Assembly: GCF_022662175.1 (NCBI RefSeq)
Contig: NZ_JAKMCR010000001.1
Location: 1,488,001-1,552,000 of the forward strand
Direction of reading: 5' to 3'
From: Aestuariivivens marinum
Lineage (GTDB): Bacteria; Bacteroidota; Bacteroidia; Flavobacteriales; Flavobacteriaceae
Length of the DNA stretch: 64,000 bases
The position numbers and the translations under genes were made by a program. Shown here piece after piece: positions 39,861 to 49,260 of this stretch. The first letter of the stretch is position 1, and the number at the start of each line of letters is the position of its first letter. The notes under the pieces were generated by a model, which saw only the letters and a program-made list of their open reading frames with translations, made no database searches and was not told the origin of the DNA.

Positions 39861-41912
39861 TTAAGCAGGCTTAGATTTTGGTAGTTGTACATAAAATGTA
39901 GTGCCAACATTTAATGTGCTTTCCACCCATATTTTACCATTATTAAGTTCAACCAGTTCTTTACAAATAGATAAACCTAAACCAGTACCCTTTTCGTTAT
40001 TGGTTCCTGCAGTGGTAAAAGTGCTACTTTTAAAAAGCTTCCCAAGATTTTCTTTTGAAATTCCCACACCGGTATCAGCAATACTTAAAATACAGCTACC
40101 ATTACTGATATGGTTGGACACTGTAATCGTGTCGCCTTTATTACAAAACTTTAATGCATTGGCTAATAGGTTTTGAATCACGATTTCTATCATACTTCTA
40201 TCTGCATAAGCAAAATCGCGTAAAGAATGATCAATAAGGTTTATACCTTTTTGTGCCATACGTTGCTCAACTAAATTTACTTTGTCCTCAAAAACTTCTT
40301 GAATATCAAACAGACTAGGTTTAGGTTCAAGTGATTGCATTTGGGATTTAGACCAATTTAAAAGATTGAACAGTAATAGGGAAGCATTACTTGCATTATC
40401 ACTTAATTCGGGGATTAAATTATCAAATTCTTCCTTAGAAAGCGTATCGTCTTTTAATAAGTCTATAAAACCATTAATAGACGATAGTGAATCCTTTAAA
40501 TCGTGCGATATAATGGAAAATAACTTGTCCTTTACATTGTTAATGTTCTCTAAATGCTTTATTTGCTCGAGATCTGCTTCGTGCTGTAAGTTGGCTTTTA
40601 GGTTTTTTTCTTCTAAACTCTGAACCAGTTTAATGTTGTCCATACGTTTAGAGTTGGTCAAAATAATAAATACGATAGCCATAACAAGTATGGCCAGTAA
40701 AATATAGAACAATAGCTTAAACGATTTCTGTTTATCGACTTCAGATTGAGACGTTAAGGTTTTATCGCTTTCTTCAATTGTATTGTCTAAATTTAAAGTT
40801 GAATTAATATCCGTGTCAATATTAGTATCGATGTCAATAGCAGACAATCTTTTTTGTTCTAATGATGTTTTTAAGCTGTAATATTCACGCTGCCATACAA
40901 AAGCTCGATCAAATCGCTTTCTGGTTGAATCTAAGCGTTTCATTGTATTATAATACCTGAGGAGTTCTTGTTTGTTATCTAAGCTTTTAGCTATATTACC
41001 AGCTTCAAATAATTGTCGTTCTGCAAGAATTAATCGACCTTGATTTAAATTTAGGGTACCTAAATTGTTTAAAGTCATTAATAAACCTGTTTGGTTGTCA
41101 TTACGTCTGTTTAAGTTTAATCCTTGTAATAAATATTTCGAAGCATTATTATAGTCGTTAAACTGCAAGTATTCACCACCTAGTTTAGCAGAAACAACGC
41201 CCTGTATGGAGTCGTTTTCAATATTGGCATTTAAAAGATTTTTATAATATTCAATAGCTTTTCTATGTTCCTTTTTCAAGGAATATAAATCGGCTAGTTT
41301 GCTATACGATGAGTTAATACCATCAATATCGACTAAGGTTTGTTGTAAGGGTAAGGCTTTTAAATAAAAACTAATCGCTTTATCGTAATCACTAATATTA
41401 TAATAAGCATCAGCAAGATTACTATACGCCAAGCTAAGTTCCTGTTTTAAATCTTGCTGTTCTAGAATTTCAATAGCCGATAAGGCATACTGTAATCCTT
41501 TAGCATAATTACCGCGTTTAATTTCTATTAAGCCAATACCATTATTCACTTTTGCGATACCAAGTGTATCGTTGAGCGCGTTATACAAGTCCTTACATTT
41601 TGCATAACTACTAATGGCATTGATATAATCGTTTTTATGAGCATAAATTAAGGCTTTATAGTAGATAACATCGGCAAGCCCTTTTTTATAATCTAGATCT
41701 GTAGCTAGTTTTTCGGTTTTAACAATAAACTTTACAGCCTTGTTATAATCTTTTTTATCGTAGAGGAGTTTAATGAGCTCTAAGGAAGTCTTTGCTTTTA
41801 GTGTATCCTGTTTTTGAAAGGCTAATTGTATTGTAAGGCTATCTATGTCTTGGGTTTGCGAAAAACCTAAGAACATAATTAAAAGAGTGCCTAACGTAAT
41901 TAATTTCCTCAT
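39861..41912 (-). CDS. TPR-containing sensor histidine kinase
   Basis: 683 aa. Signal peptide (MRKLITLGTLLIMFLGFSQ), then a periplasmic array of tetratricopeptide repeats over about 25-330 (e.g. LAYSNLADAYYNISDYDKAI), one membrane helix (LFYILLAILVMAIVFIIL), a coiled coil, the phospho-acceptor H-box (FSIISHDLKDSLSSINGF), and an ATPase domain with N-box IVIQNLLANALKF, G1 IADTGVGIS and G2 GTGLGLSICKELVE. No response-regulator domain or partner gene is adjacent, so it is an orphan kinase whose signal and target are unknown. Confidence 0.9.
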   Translation of the reverse strand: MRKLITLGTLLIMFLGFSQTQDIDSLTIQLAFQKQDTLKAKTSLELIKLLYDKKDYNKAVKFIVKTEKLATDLDYKKGLADVIYYKALIYAHKNDYINAISSYAKCKDLYNALNDTLGIAKVNNGIGLIEIKRGNYAKGLQYALSAIEILEQQDLKQELSLAYSNLADAYYNISDYDKAISFYLKALPLQQTLVDIDGINSSYSKLADLYSLKKEHRKAIEYYKNLLNANIENDSIQGVVSAKLGGEYLQFNDYNNASKYLLQGLNLNRRNDNQTGLLMTLNNLGTLNLNQGRLILAERQLFEAGNIAKSLDNKQELLRYYNTMKRLDSTRKRFDRAFVWQREYYSLKTSLEQKRLSAIDIDTNIDTDINSTLNLDNTIEESDKTLTSQSEVDKQKSFKLLFYILLAILVMAIVFIILTNSKRMDNIKLVQSLEEKNLKANLQHEADLEQIKHLENINNVKDKLFSIISHDLKDSLSSINGFIDLLKDDTLSKEEFDNLIPELSDNASNASLLLFNLLNWSKSQMQSLEPKPSLFDIQEVFEDKVNLVEQRMAQKGINLIDHSLRDFAYADRSMIEIVIQNLLANALKFCNKGDTITVSNHISNGSCILSIADTGVGISKENLGKLFKSSTFTTAGTNNEKGTGLGLSICKELVELNNGKIWVESTLNVGTTFYVQLPKSKPA

Positions 41913-42325
41913 ACAATATCTACATTAAACTAAATCATTTAATAAATAGGTATCTTAAGGAGACTTTCATTGAGGGAATAAGAGTGCTCTATCGTTTACT
42001 AATTTAAATGTAATTTTTAGCGTTATTAAATTATTTTGCTTGAAATGGATAATTAATAGCTTAACAAAAGTTGTAAAATCACATATTAAAAGCTAATATT
42101 TAGGTTTTAATACCAATAAATTAGATGAAATGAATAGCAAAAATTCGTAAAAAAATCGATGAATAGATTAACGGCAAATATTATATACAAACTACACTTT
42201 TGTCGATGAAATACACCTTAAACAAGTCTGTTTTTATATGTGCTTAAATAGCATTAAATAGTATTGGTTATAATTCAAGTTAATAATTTGTATCTTAACC
42301 ATGTAAATCTTACTTAATTTGTATT
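41913..42325. other. Intergenic region, no gene seen
   Basis: 413 bp of AT-rich sequence between divergent genes (kinase on minus, small membrane protein on plus). It should hold both promoters, but I found no exact TTG/TAnnTTTG pair. No repeats or RNA gene recognised. Confidence 0.4.
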
Positions 42326-42532
42326 ATGAATAAATCAGTTAAAACAATTCTTTTAGTAGCTGGACTTGGATTATTAGTTTATGGCATTTATACATTGATT
42401 GCGCCAGAAGCATCGGTTAGTATAGGTGATTTTAGCGTAGAGGCTCAAGACAATACGGATGCCTATATTACCATTGCTTTAGGTTTGGTAGCTATAGTGT
42501 TAAGTTTGTTTGCGGGTAAAAAAGTTGACTAA
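42326..42532 (+). CDS. Small two-helix membrane protein, unknown function
   Basis: 68 aa. Two hydrophobic helices (TILLVAGLGLLVYGIYTLIA and YITIALGLVAIVLSLFAG) are joined by a polar loop (PEASVSIGDFSVEAQDNTD), with both ends predicted on the same side. No family recognised. The next gene's frame starts 23 nt before its stop, which suggests coupled translation with the VOC protein. It is real by its clean codon pattern and composition, but its role is unknown. Confidence 0.7.
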   Translation: MNKSVKTILLVAGLGLLVYGIYTLIAPEASVSIGDFSVEAQDNTDAYITIALGLVAIVLSLFAGKKVD

Positions 42533-42962
42533 AAATTTTAAAGAAAAAACTATAGAAGATAATATAGAAATTGGATTTTTGGACCATGTTGCTATTCGTG
42601 TTCGAGATTTGAGTGTTTCAGCTGAATGGTATCAACGGGTCTTAGGTCTTAAAAAGTACCAATTGCCCGAATGGGGAGCATACCCCATATTTTTACTGTC
42701 GGGTAAATCCGGAATTGCATTGTTCCCTGCAAAATTAGATGATCCCAAATTGGATGCTTTTTCAAAGAACATAAAGATTGACCATTTTGCTTTTCATGTT
42801 ACCAAAGAGAATTTTGAAAAGGCTAAAGAGCGTTATGCTCAATTGAATATGGATTTCAATATTCAAGACCATTATTTTTTTCATTCCATATATACCAAAG
42901 ACCCCGATGGCCATACGGTTGAATTAACAACTTTGATGGTTAATGAGGATGAATTTTATTAA
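42510..42962 (+). CDS. VOC (glyoxalase/dioxygenase fold) family protein
   Basis: 150 aa. One vicinal-oxygen-chelate unit of two beta-alpha-beta-beta-beta modules. Metal ligands are seen as His in LDHVAIRVRDL (about 26), His in KIDHFAFHVTKENF and Glu in DPDGHTVELTTL. The N-terminal 18 residues before EIGFLDHVA are not conserved, so a start a little downstream is possible; no better ATG is seen. Substrate unknown (lyase, dioxygenase or resistance role all possible). Confidence 0.8.
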   Translation: MRVKKLTKNFKEKTIEDNIEIGFLDHVAIRVRDLSVSAEWYQRVLGLKKYQLPEWGAYPIFLLSGKSGIALFPAKLDDPKLDAFSKNIKIDHFAFHVTKENFEKAKERYAQLNMDFNIQDHYFFHSIYTKDPDGHTVELTTLMVNEDEFY

Positions 42963-43015
42963 AAGCACAAACTATGTAATAATAGATAGTCTACCATATG
43001 TTTTGATAAAAATTC

Positions 43016-43023
43016 TATCTTTG
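43016..43023 (+). promoter_or_regulatory. Possible -7 element of the argS promoter
   Basis: TATCTTTG fits TAnnTTTG and lies 22 nt before the argS ATG. No clear TTG stands at the right distance upstream. Confidence 0.45.
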
Positions 43024-43045
43024 CACACTTATTAATCAAGATAGG

Positions 43046-44830
43046 ATGAATCTTCAAGAGACATTAGAAATTCAGGTAAAACAAGCTGTAAAATCAGCAT
43101 TTCAGGTAGATGTCGATTCAGTGGAGTTCCAAGCGACAAGAAAGGAATTTGCTGGCGATATTACAGTGGTTGTTTTCCCTTTGTTACGTTTTGTTAAAGG
43201 TAATCCAGTACAGATAGGTGAAACTATTGGAGCTTATATGCTTGAACATGCTACAGACGTAAAAGCCTTTAATGTTGTTAAGGGGTTTTTAAACCTTGAG
43301 ATTAACGATTCGTATTATATCAATTTTTTTAATAGTATCTACAAGCAAGATCACTTCGGATTTGTAAAGCCAAATCCAGAGGAGAGAGCCATAATGGTGG
43401 AGTATTCTTCACCAAATACTAATAAGCCGTTACATTTAGGACATATTAGAAACAACCTTTTAGGCTATAGTGTTGCAGAAATATTAAAGGCATCTGGTAA
43501 AAAAGTCTATAAAACACAAATTATAAACGATAGGGGTATTCATATTTGTAAAAGTATGTTGGCTTGGAAAAGGTTTGGTAATGGGGAAACACCTGAAAGT
43601 ACAGGCTTGAAAGGAGATAAACTGGTTGGTAATTATTATGTGAAGTTCGATCAAGAATACAAAACCGAGATTCAAGGTTTAGTAGCAAAGGGAATACCAG
43701 AGGAAGAAGCCAAAAAACAGGCACCTCTTCTTATAGAAGCCCAAGAGATGCTCCGTAAATGGGAAGCAGGTGATAAAGCTGTGGTTGAACTTTGGGAAAC
43801 AATGAATGGTTGGGTTTACAACGGATTTAACGAAACCTATAAAAACCTTGGAGTTGATTTCGATACATTGTATTACGAGAGCAACACCTATTTGTTGGGA
43901 AAAGAGTTTGTAGCAGAAGGTTTAAAAACTGGTGTTTTTGAAAAGGCTGAGGATGGTTCGGTGTGGTGTGACTTAACCGATGAGGGGCTTGATAAAAAAA
44001 TTGTACAACGTGCCGACGGCACAGCAGTTTATATGACTCAGGATATTGGAACTGCAATACAGCGTATCAAGGATTTTCCCGATGTAGGTGGTATGGTCTA
44101 TACCGTTGGTAACGAACAGGACTACCACTTTAAAGTACTGTTTTTAATTCTAAAAAAATTAGGTTTTGATTGGGCCAAAAACTTATATCATCTAAGTTAT
44201 GGTATGGTCGATTTACCCAGTGGAAAAATGAAGAGCAGGGAAGGGACAGTGGTTGATGCCGACGATTTGATTGATGAAATGGCACAAACGGCTGGTGAGA
44301 TTTCGGAAGAATTAGGGAAACTGGATGGTTATACCGAAGCAGAAAAACAGGAACTCTACAAAGTTATAGGATTAGGAGCACTAAAGTATTTTATTCTTAA
44401 GGTGGATCCTAAAAAACGTATTTTGTTCGATCCTAAGGAATCCATCGATTTTCAAGGCAATACGGGACCGTTTATTCAATATACTTATGCACGTATTCAA
44501 TCCATAATCCGAAAAGCCGATTTTGACTACCATGCCACCTTGAGCGCAGTCGAAAGGTCTCTTCATGATAAAGAACGAGAACTTATTAAGCAATTAGAAC
44601 TGTTTCCAGAGGTTGTTCAATTTGCAGCAGAACAGCATAGTCCTGCTTTAATAGCCAATTATACTTATAATTTGGTTAAGGAATTCAATTCGTTTTATCA
44701 AAACGTTTCTATTTTGGGTGCAGATACCGAAACTGATAAAATATTTAGGGTACAACTGTCGCAAAAAGTAGCATCTACCATTAAAGATGCGTTTAGTGTA
44801 CTTGGTATTCAAGTCCCGGAACGGATGTAA
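43046..44830 (+). CDS. argS: Arginyl-tRNA synthetase
   Basis: 594 aa class I synthetase that charges tRNA-Arg. N-terminal Add-1 domain, then the HIGH-like signature in SSPNTNKPLHLGHIRNNLLG (about 122-141), GNEQDYHFKVLF, the KMSKS-region equivalent GKMKSREGTVVDADDL, and the C-terminal anticodon-binding helices ending FSVLGIQVPERM. Residues about 499-505 (LSAVERS) are encoded by a dispersed intergenic repeat that has become part of the frame. Otherwise complete. Confidence 0.97.
   Translation: MNLQETLEIQVKQAVKSAFQVDVDSVEFQATRKEFAGDITVVVFPLLRFVKGNPVQIGETIGAYMLEHATDVKAFNVVKGFLNLEINDSYYINFFNSIYKQDHFGFVKPNPEERAIMVEYSSPNTNKPLHLGHIRNNLLGYSVAEILKASGKKVYKTQIINDRGIHICKSMLAWKRFGNGETPESTGLKGDKLVGNYYVKFDQEYKTEIQGLVAKGIPEEEAKKQAPLLIEAQEMLRKWEAGDKAVVELWETMNGWVYNGFNETYKNLGVDFDTLYYESNTYLLGKEFVAEGLKTGVFEKAEDGSVWCDLTDEGLDKKIVQRADGTAVYMTQDIGTAIQRIKDFPDVGGMVYTVGNEQDYHFKVLFLILKKLGFDWAKNLYHLSYGMVDLPSGKMKSREGTVVDADDLIDEMAQTAGEISEELGKLDGYTEAEKQELYKVIGLGALKYFILKVDPKKRILFDPKESIDFQGNTGPFIQYTYARIQSIIRKADFDYHATLSAVERSLHDKERELIKQLELFPEVVQFAAEQHSPALIANYTYNLVKEFNSFYQNVSILGADTETDKIFRVQLSQKVASTIKDAFSVLGIQVPERM
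44540..44561 (+). repeat. Dispersed 'gagcgcagtcgaa' repeat inside argS
   Basis: TGAGCGCAGTCGAAAGG is a member of the family found between genes at 49261, 50684, 51263 and 51658. In this frame it encodes LSAVERS. It replaces or adds a short loop between two helices without breaking the frame. Confidence 0.7.
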
Positions 44831-45165
44831 TAGAATGTATTGATTTTTTTGCAGTTTGATGTCATTTCGAATCTTTGGACTTAAGCCCGTATCGAGCCAA
44901 GTCGAGATGCTCAAGACAGGCTAAAGTGAGAAATCCCATAAAGATAAGCCAACCTAACTTACTGGATTCCTGCCTTCGCAGGAATGACAAAGGCATTTCG
45001 TGTACTTGGTATTCAAGTCCCAAACGGATGTAGTGTTTTTGTCATTCAGAAGGATTCCGAGAATTCGTGAGACTGAAGAATCTATTTTTTGCTTCGAGTA
45101 CATTTTTCTATCATGATTTTTAAACTCAGCTTACTTCATTTCAATGAATTAATTCAAGATACTTG
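44831..45165. repeat. Intergenic mosaic of short repeats downstream of argS
   Basis: No gene seen. It contains a palindrome ATTCCTGC/GCAGGAAT (44966-44985, loop CTTC), a degenerate tcgag/ctcaag palindrome near 44894-44920, and a stretch like gtcattcag..ctgaagaatct (45049-45093). These are typical mobile-looking intergenic sequences of this group. A copy of the argS 3' end is embedded (separate entry). Confidence 0.5.
44999..45033 (+). repeat. Duplicated fragment of the argS 3' end
   Basis: CGTGTACTTGGTATTCAAG followed by TCCC and ACGGATGTAG repeats the last codons and stop of argS (44796-44830) with a few changes. The two copies are 204 nt apart. It has no start and is not expressed as a gene. 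Confidence 0.75.
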
Positions 45166-45225
45166 TTCCTCCCTTGCCTGGAAGGGAGGTGGCTAAATAC
45201 TATGGTATTTAGTCGGAGGGTTTAG
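45166..45225 (-). repeat. CCTCC palindromic element, minus orientation
   Basis: Reading the minus strand: CCCTCCG, then the hairpin CTAAATAC/GTATTTAG, then CCTCCCTT and AAGGGAGG. Same layout as the elements at 53757, 54115, 54497 and 58700, but with a different base pair set in the stem. Confidence 0.7.
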
Positions 45226-45228
45226 AAA

Positions 45229-45268
45229 TAAAAAATCCCGATAACTTATTCAGCTATCGGGATTTTTA
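45229..45268. terminator. Bidirectional terminator between argS and secA
   Basis: AAAAATCCCGATA pairs with TATCGGGATTTTT (13 bp), loop of 11 nt, with A-run and T-run on opposite sides, so it can end both the argS and the secA transcripts. Confidence 0.85.
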
Positions 45269-45275
45269 TTATGAG

Positions 45276-45319
45276 ATTCCTGTTTTCCCTTCGACAAGCT
45301 CAGGGCAGAGCACAGGAAT
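45276..45319. repeat. Inverted repeat next to secA stop
   Basis: ATTCCTGT/ACAGGAAT ends enclose CCCTTCGACAAGCTCAGGG (itself CCCT/AGGG). Related to the dispersed cttcgactgcgctcag family. Confidence 0.5.
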
Positions 45320-45326
45320 ATATTTA

Positions 45327-48300
45327 TTAATCCTCAACCAACACCCAATCACCTTTGGCAATTAAAGGTTCGGCCTGTTTGTATTTCAAGGTTTTGTTTT
45401 CACCATTTATAACATGCTTAATGGTTACACGGTCGTTACGACCTATTTTTGGTCTATCACGAACAATGGTCTCAACAACTTCTTGTCTGCGTTGAGTATT
45501 ACCAGCAGCTCTAGCCTGTGCTGAACGTTCATCCAAATTAGGAATTTCGTCCTTTTGTGTGTTTAGCTTCTCTCTTTTTCTGGCACGTGCTTCTTGTATT
45601 GTGTTTTGCGTTTCCTGTGGCAATTCACCCTTAAACAAGAATGAAATAACATCTTTGTTCACTTGGTCTATCATGGCCTTGAACAGTTCAAAAGCTTCAA
45701 ATTTATAGATCAATAAAGGGTCTTTCTGTTCGTGGACTGCCAGTTGTACCGATTGTTTTAATTCGTCCATTTTACGAAGATGGGTTTTCCACGCATCATC
45801 AATAATGGCTAAAGCGATGTTCTTTTCAAAATCGGTAATTAACTGCTTACCATTGGTTTCATATGCTTTTTGAAGATCGGTAACCACGTTCAGGGTTTTT
45901 GCGCCATCAGTAAACGGCACTACAATACGCTTGAATTTATCACTTTGTGTTTCGTATACATTCTTAATCACAGGGAAGGCAATATCGGCATTACGCTCCA
46001 TCTTTTCTCTGTAATGTTCAAAAGCTGCCTTGTATATTTTTGAAGTGATTTCTTGGACGGTTAATTTCTCGAAATCTGCTTCAGAAATGGGTGCGCTCAT
46101 TGAGAAATACCGAATCAGCTCAAACTCAAAATTTTTGTAATCGTTAGCACCCTTATTGGTTTCGGCAATTCCTTCCGAAGTGTCAAAAATCATATTGGCC
46201 AAATCTACACGCAAGCGCTCACCGTGCAGGGCATGACGACGGCGTTTGTATACCACCTCACGTTGGGCATTCATCACATCGTCATATTCCAACAAACGTT
46301 TACGAACCCCAAAGTTGTTTTCTTCCACTTTTTTCTGGGCGCGTTCAATAGATTTGGAAATCATGGAATGTTGGATCACTTCGCCTTCCTTCAATCCCAT
46401 ACGGTCCATCATTTTGGCAATGCGTTCACTACCAAATAAGCGCATTAAATTATCTTCTAACGACACATAGAACTGTGAGCTTCCTGGGTCTCCCTGACGA
46501 CCTGAACGACCACGTAATTGGCGGTCCACACGGCGCGAATCGTGACGTTCGGTACCCACGATGGCCAACCCGCCCGCTTTTTTAACCTCTTCGGTTAATT
46601 TAATATCCGTACCACGACCGGCCATGTTAGTGGCAATGGTAACCTGTCCCGGTCTACCCGCTTCGGCAACAATATCGGCTTCTTTTTTATGGAGTTTCGC
46701 GTTCAGTACGTTATGTGGTATTTTACGAATGCTCAACATTTTACCTAGTAACTCCGAAATTTCTACCGAGGTGGTACCAATCAAAACCGGACGGCCAGCT
46801 TGCGAAAGTTGGGTCACTTCCTCAATAACGGCATTATACTTTTCGCGCTTGGTTTTGTAGACTAAATCGTCCCTGTCGTCTCTGGCAATAGGGCGGTTGG
46901 TTGGGATTTCAACCACATCCAATTTGTAGATTTCCCAAAATTCCCCGGCCTCGGTTACGGCAGTACCGGTCATACCCGAAAGTTTGCGGTACATTCTAAA
47001 GTAATTCTGGAGGGTTACCGTGGCAAAGGTCTGGGTGGCATCTTCAATTTTTACATTTTCCTTAGCTTCAATCGCTTGGTGCAACCCATCACTATAGCGA
47101 CGACCGTCCATAATACGTCCCGTTTGTTCATCAACAATCATCACCTTATTGTCAATAACCACGTATTGGGTGTCTTTTTCAAAAAGGGCATAAGCTTTTA
47201 AAAGTTGATTAAGGGTATGGATACGCTCCGACTTGACGCTAAAATCCTTAAATAATTCTTCCTTGAGTTTGGCTTCTTTTTCAGGGGATAAACCTTGCTT
47301 TTCAATTTGGGCTATTTCAAGACCTATTTCTGGCATCACAAAAAAGTTAGGATCATCTTTTCCAGAAAGATATTCCACCCCTTTATCGCTAAGCTCTATT
47401 TGATTGTTTTTTTCGTCAATTACATAGTACAGTTCGGCATCAACCTTAGGCATTTCCCTATTGTTGTCCTGCATGTAAAAATTTTCGGTTTTTTGAAGCA
47501 GTTGCTTGATGCCTTCTTCTGATAGGAATTTAATAAGCGCCTTGTTTTTTGGCATACCACGGAACACACGTAGCAATTGAAAACCACCTTCCTTGGTATC
47601 GCCTTCTTTTATTAATTTTTTAGCTTCTGCCAAAACCCCAGTTAAGTATTTGCGTTGTACACCTACAATATCATCAACTTTAGGTTTTAGTTCATTAAAT
47701 TCATGACGATCGCCTTTTGGAATGGGGCCTGAAATAATCAATGGGGTACGGGCATCATCCACCAATACAGAATCCACCTCATCTACAATAGCATAGTGGT
47801 GTGGACGTTGTACCAAATCGTCTGGTGCGTGAGCCATGTTATCTCTTAGGTAATCAAAACCAAATTCGTTGTTGGTACCATAAGTAATATCGGCATTATA
47901 GGCCTTTTTACGTGCTGCTGAGTTGGGTTGATGGTAGTCTATACAGTCTACACTCAAGCCATGGAACTCAAAAATGGGTGCCATCCACGCACTATCCCGT
48001 TTGGCCAAGTAGTCGTTTACCGTTACCAGATGTACACCTTTGCCCGCTAAAGCGTTTAGATACACGGGCAGGGTAGCGACCAAGGTTTTACCTTCACCTG
48101 TTTGCATTTCGGCAATTTTACCTTGGTGTAGTGCAATACCGCCTATAAGTTGTACGTCGTAGTGTATCATGTCCCACGTGATGGGTTTGCCGGCGGCATC
48201 CCAAGAATTGGAATATATGGCACTGTCGCCATCTAAAGTAATATAATCTTTGTTTCCTGATAGGGATCTGTCAAATTCGTTGGCCTTAACTGCTATGGAT

Positions 48301-48680
48301 GTATGGTTTACAAAACGTTTAGCAGTTTCTTTTACAACGGCAAAGGCTTCGGGCAGGATGTCGTTTAATACATCTTCGGTTATTTTATAGGCGTCGTCCT
48401 TTAGTTTATCAATATCCTGATAAATATCTTCACGTCTATCTATATCTTCGGTGTTTTCGGCTTCTTCCAGCAGGTTGGCAATTTCCTCATCTATGGCTTT
48501 GTTGGCCTCAGCAATTTTGGCTTTAAACTCGATTGTTTTAGCTCGTAATTCGTCATGTGATAAGGCTTCTAGTGCCGATTCAAAGGTTTTTATTTGCTCT
48601 ACAATGGGCATAATGGACTTAACATCCTGTTTGGATTTGTCTCCAACAAAAACCTTCAATACAGAATTTAAAAAACTCAT
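45327..48680 (-). CDS. secA: Preprotein translocase ATPase SecA
   Basis: 1117 aa from MSFLNSVLKVF at 48680; the 12 upstream in-frame residues are not conserved. ATPase motor pushing secretory proteins through SecYEG. Walker A MQTGEGKTLVA, Walker B IVDEVDSVLVDDARTPL, MTGTAVTEAGEF and NMAGRGTDIKL are intact. It is larger than the E. coli form (901 aa) because of insertions in the preprotein-binding region, as usual in Bacteroidota. The C-terminus ends VINGENKTLKYKQAEPLI and DWVLVED, with no CxCxSGxxxxxxxCH/C zinc motif. Confidence 0.97.
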   Translation of the reverse strand: MSFLNSVLKVFVGDKSKQDVKSIMPIVEQIKTFESALEALSHDELRAKTIEFKAKIAEANKAIDEEIANLLEEAENTEDIDRREDIYQDIDKLKDDAYKITEDVLNDILPEAFAVVKETAKRFVNHTSIAVKANEFDRSLSGNKDYITLDGDSAIYSNSWDAAGKPITWDMIHYDVQLIGGIALHQGKIAEMQTGEGKTLVATLPVYLNALAGKGVHLVTVNDYLAKRDSAWMAPIFEFHGLSVDCIDYHQPNSAARKKAYNADITYGTNNEFGFDYLRDNMAHAPDDLVQRPHHYAIVDEVDSVLVDDARTPLIISGPIPKGDRHEFNELKPKVDDIVGVQRKYLTGVLAEAKKLIKEGDTKEGGFQLLRVFRGMPKNKALIKFLSEEGIKQLLQKTENFYMQDNNREMPKVDAELYYVIDEKNNQIELSDKGVEYLSGKDDPNFFVMPEIGLEIAQIEKQGLSPEKEAKLKEELFKDFSVKSERIHTLNQLLKAYALFEKDTQYVVIDNKVMIVDEQTGRIMDGRRYSDGLHQAIEAKENVKIEDATQTFATVTLQNYFRMYRKLSGMTGTAVTEAGEFWEIYKLDVVEIPTNRPIARDDRDDLVYKTKREKYNAVIEEVTQLSQAGRPVLIGTTSVEISELLGKMLSIRKIPHNVLNAKLHKKEADIVAEAGRPGQVTIATNMAGRGTDIKLTEEVKKAGGLAIVGTERHDSRRVDRQLRGRSGRQGDPGSSQFYVSLEDNLMRLFGSERIAKMMDRMGLKEGEVIQHSMISKSIERAQKKVEENNFGVRKRLLEYDDVMNAQREVVYKRRRHALHGERLRVDLANMIFDTSEGIAETNKGANDYKNFEFELIRYFSMSAPISEADFEKLTVQEITSKIYKAAFEHYREKMERNADIAFPVIKNVYETQSDKFKRIVVPFTDGAKTLNVVTDLQKAYETNGKQLITDFEKNIALAIIDDAWKTHLRKMDELKQSVQLAVHEQKDPLLIYKFEAFELFKAMIDQVNKDVISFLFKGELPQETQNTIQEARARKREKLNTQKDEIPNLDERSAQARAAGNTQRRQEVVETIVRDRPKIGRNDRVTIKHVINGENKTLKYKQAEPLIAKGDWVLVED

Positions 48681-48805
48681 GGGTATATATTTTGTTATGT
48701 GGAACCGAAATAGCAAATAGCTGTATTAGGTTCCATATTATTTAGTAGTGTTTTTTGTGCGTTTTAAGGCATTCAAAGATACACTATGTTTAATTATTTG
48801 AATAA

Positions 48806-48833
48806 AAAAAAGTCTCAAAATCGAGACTTTTTA
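48806..48833 (-). terminator. Terminator after the DUF2795 gene
   Basis: AAAAGTCTC pairs with GAGACTTTT (9 bp, loop AAAATC), flanked by A- and T-runs. It stands between the DUF2795 gene (ending at 48855) and secA on the minus strand. Confidence 0.8.
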
Positions 48834-48854
48834 ACTATTCTTTATGCTTTTTAT

Positions 48855-49076
48855 TTAATATTCATCTTCGTTCCACAGATAATCTTCATCTGTTGGATAA
48901 TCAGACCAAATTTCTTCAATTGAATCATAAGAATCGCCTTCGTCCTCAATTGACTGTAAATTTTCAACAACCTCCAAAGGGGCACCGGTTCTAATAGCGT
49001 AATCTATTAACTCGTCCTTGGTTGCTGGCCAGGGCGCATCACTTAAGTAGGATGCAAGTTCTAAAGTCCAATACAT
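48855..49076 (-). CDS. DUF2795-type small acidic protein
   Basis: 73 aa. YWTLELASYLSDAPWPATKDELIDYAIRTG-type N-terminal half matches DUF2795-like proteins of Bacteroidota (helical, ends in GAPLEVVENLQ). The C-terminal half is strongly acidic (SIEDEGDSYDSIEEIWSDYP, DEDYLWNEDEY). Cytoplasmic; function unknown. Single gene with its own terminator, upstream of secA. Confidence 0.8.
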   Translation of the reverse strand: MYWTLELASYLSDAPWPATKDELIDYAIRTGAPLEVVENLQSIEDEGDSYDSIEEIWSDYPTDEDYLWNEDEY

Positions 49077-49260
49077 TTCTTTATGGGTTTAATTTTGTGC
49101 AAAAATAATTTTTTAGTTCAAACAAACAAGAAAAAAATGAATTATTTAATCATTACTTAAAAGAGCGTTTATTTTGTGTTATAATCAGCTGAAATCAAAA
49201 TCTTTAAAAGTCCCATATTTGTTGAAAAGCACTACTGTTTTAATTGTTTTTTGGGCGTTA
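49077..49260. other. Intergenic region, AT-rich
   Basis: No gene seen. It should contain the promoter of the DUF2795 gene on the minus strand. Confidence 0.35.
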
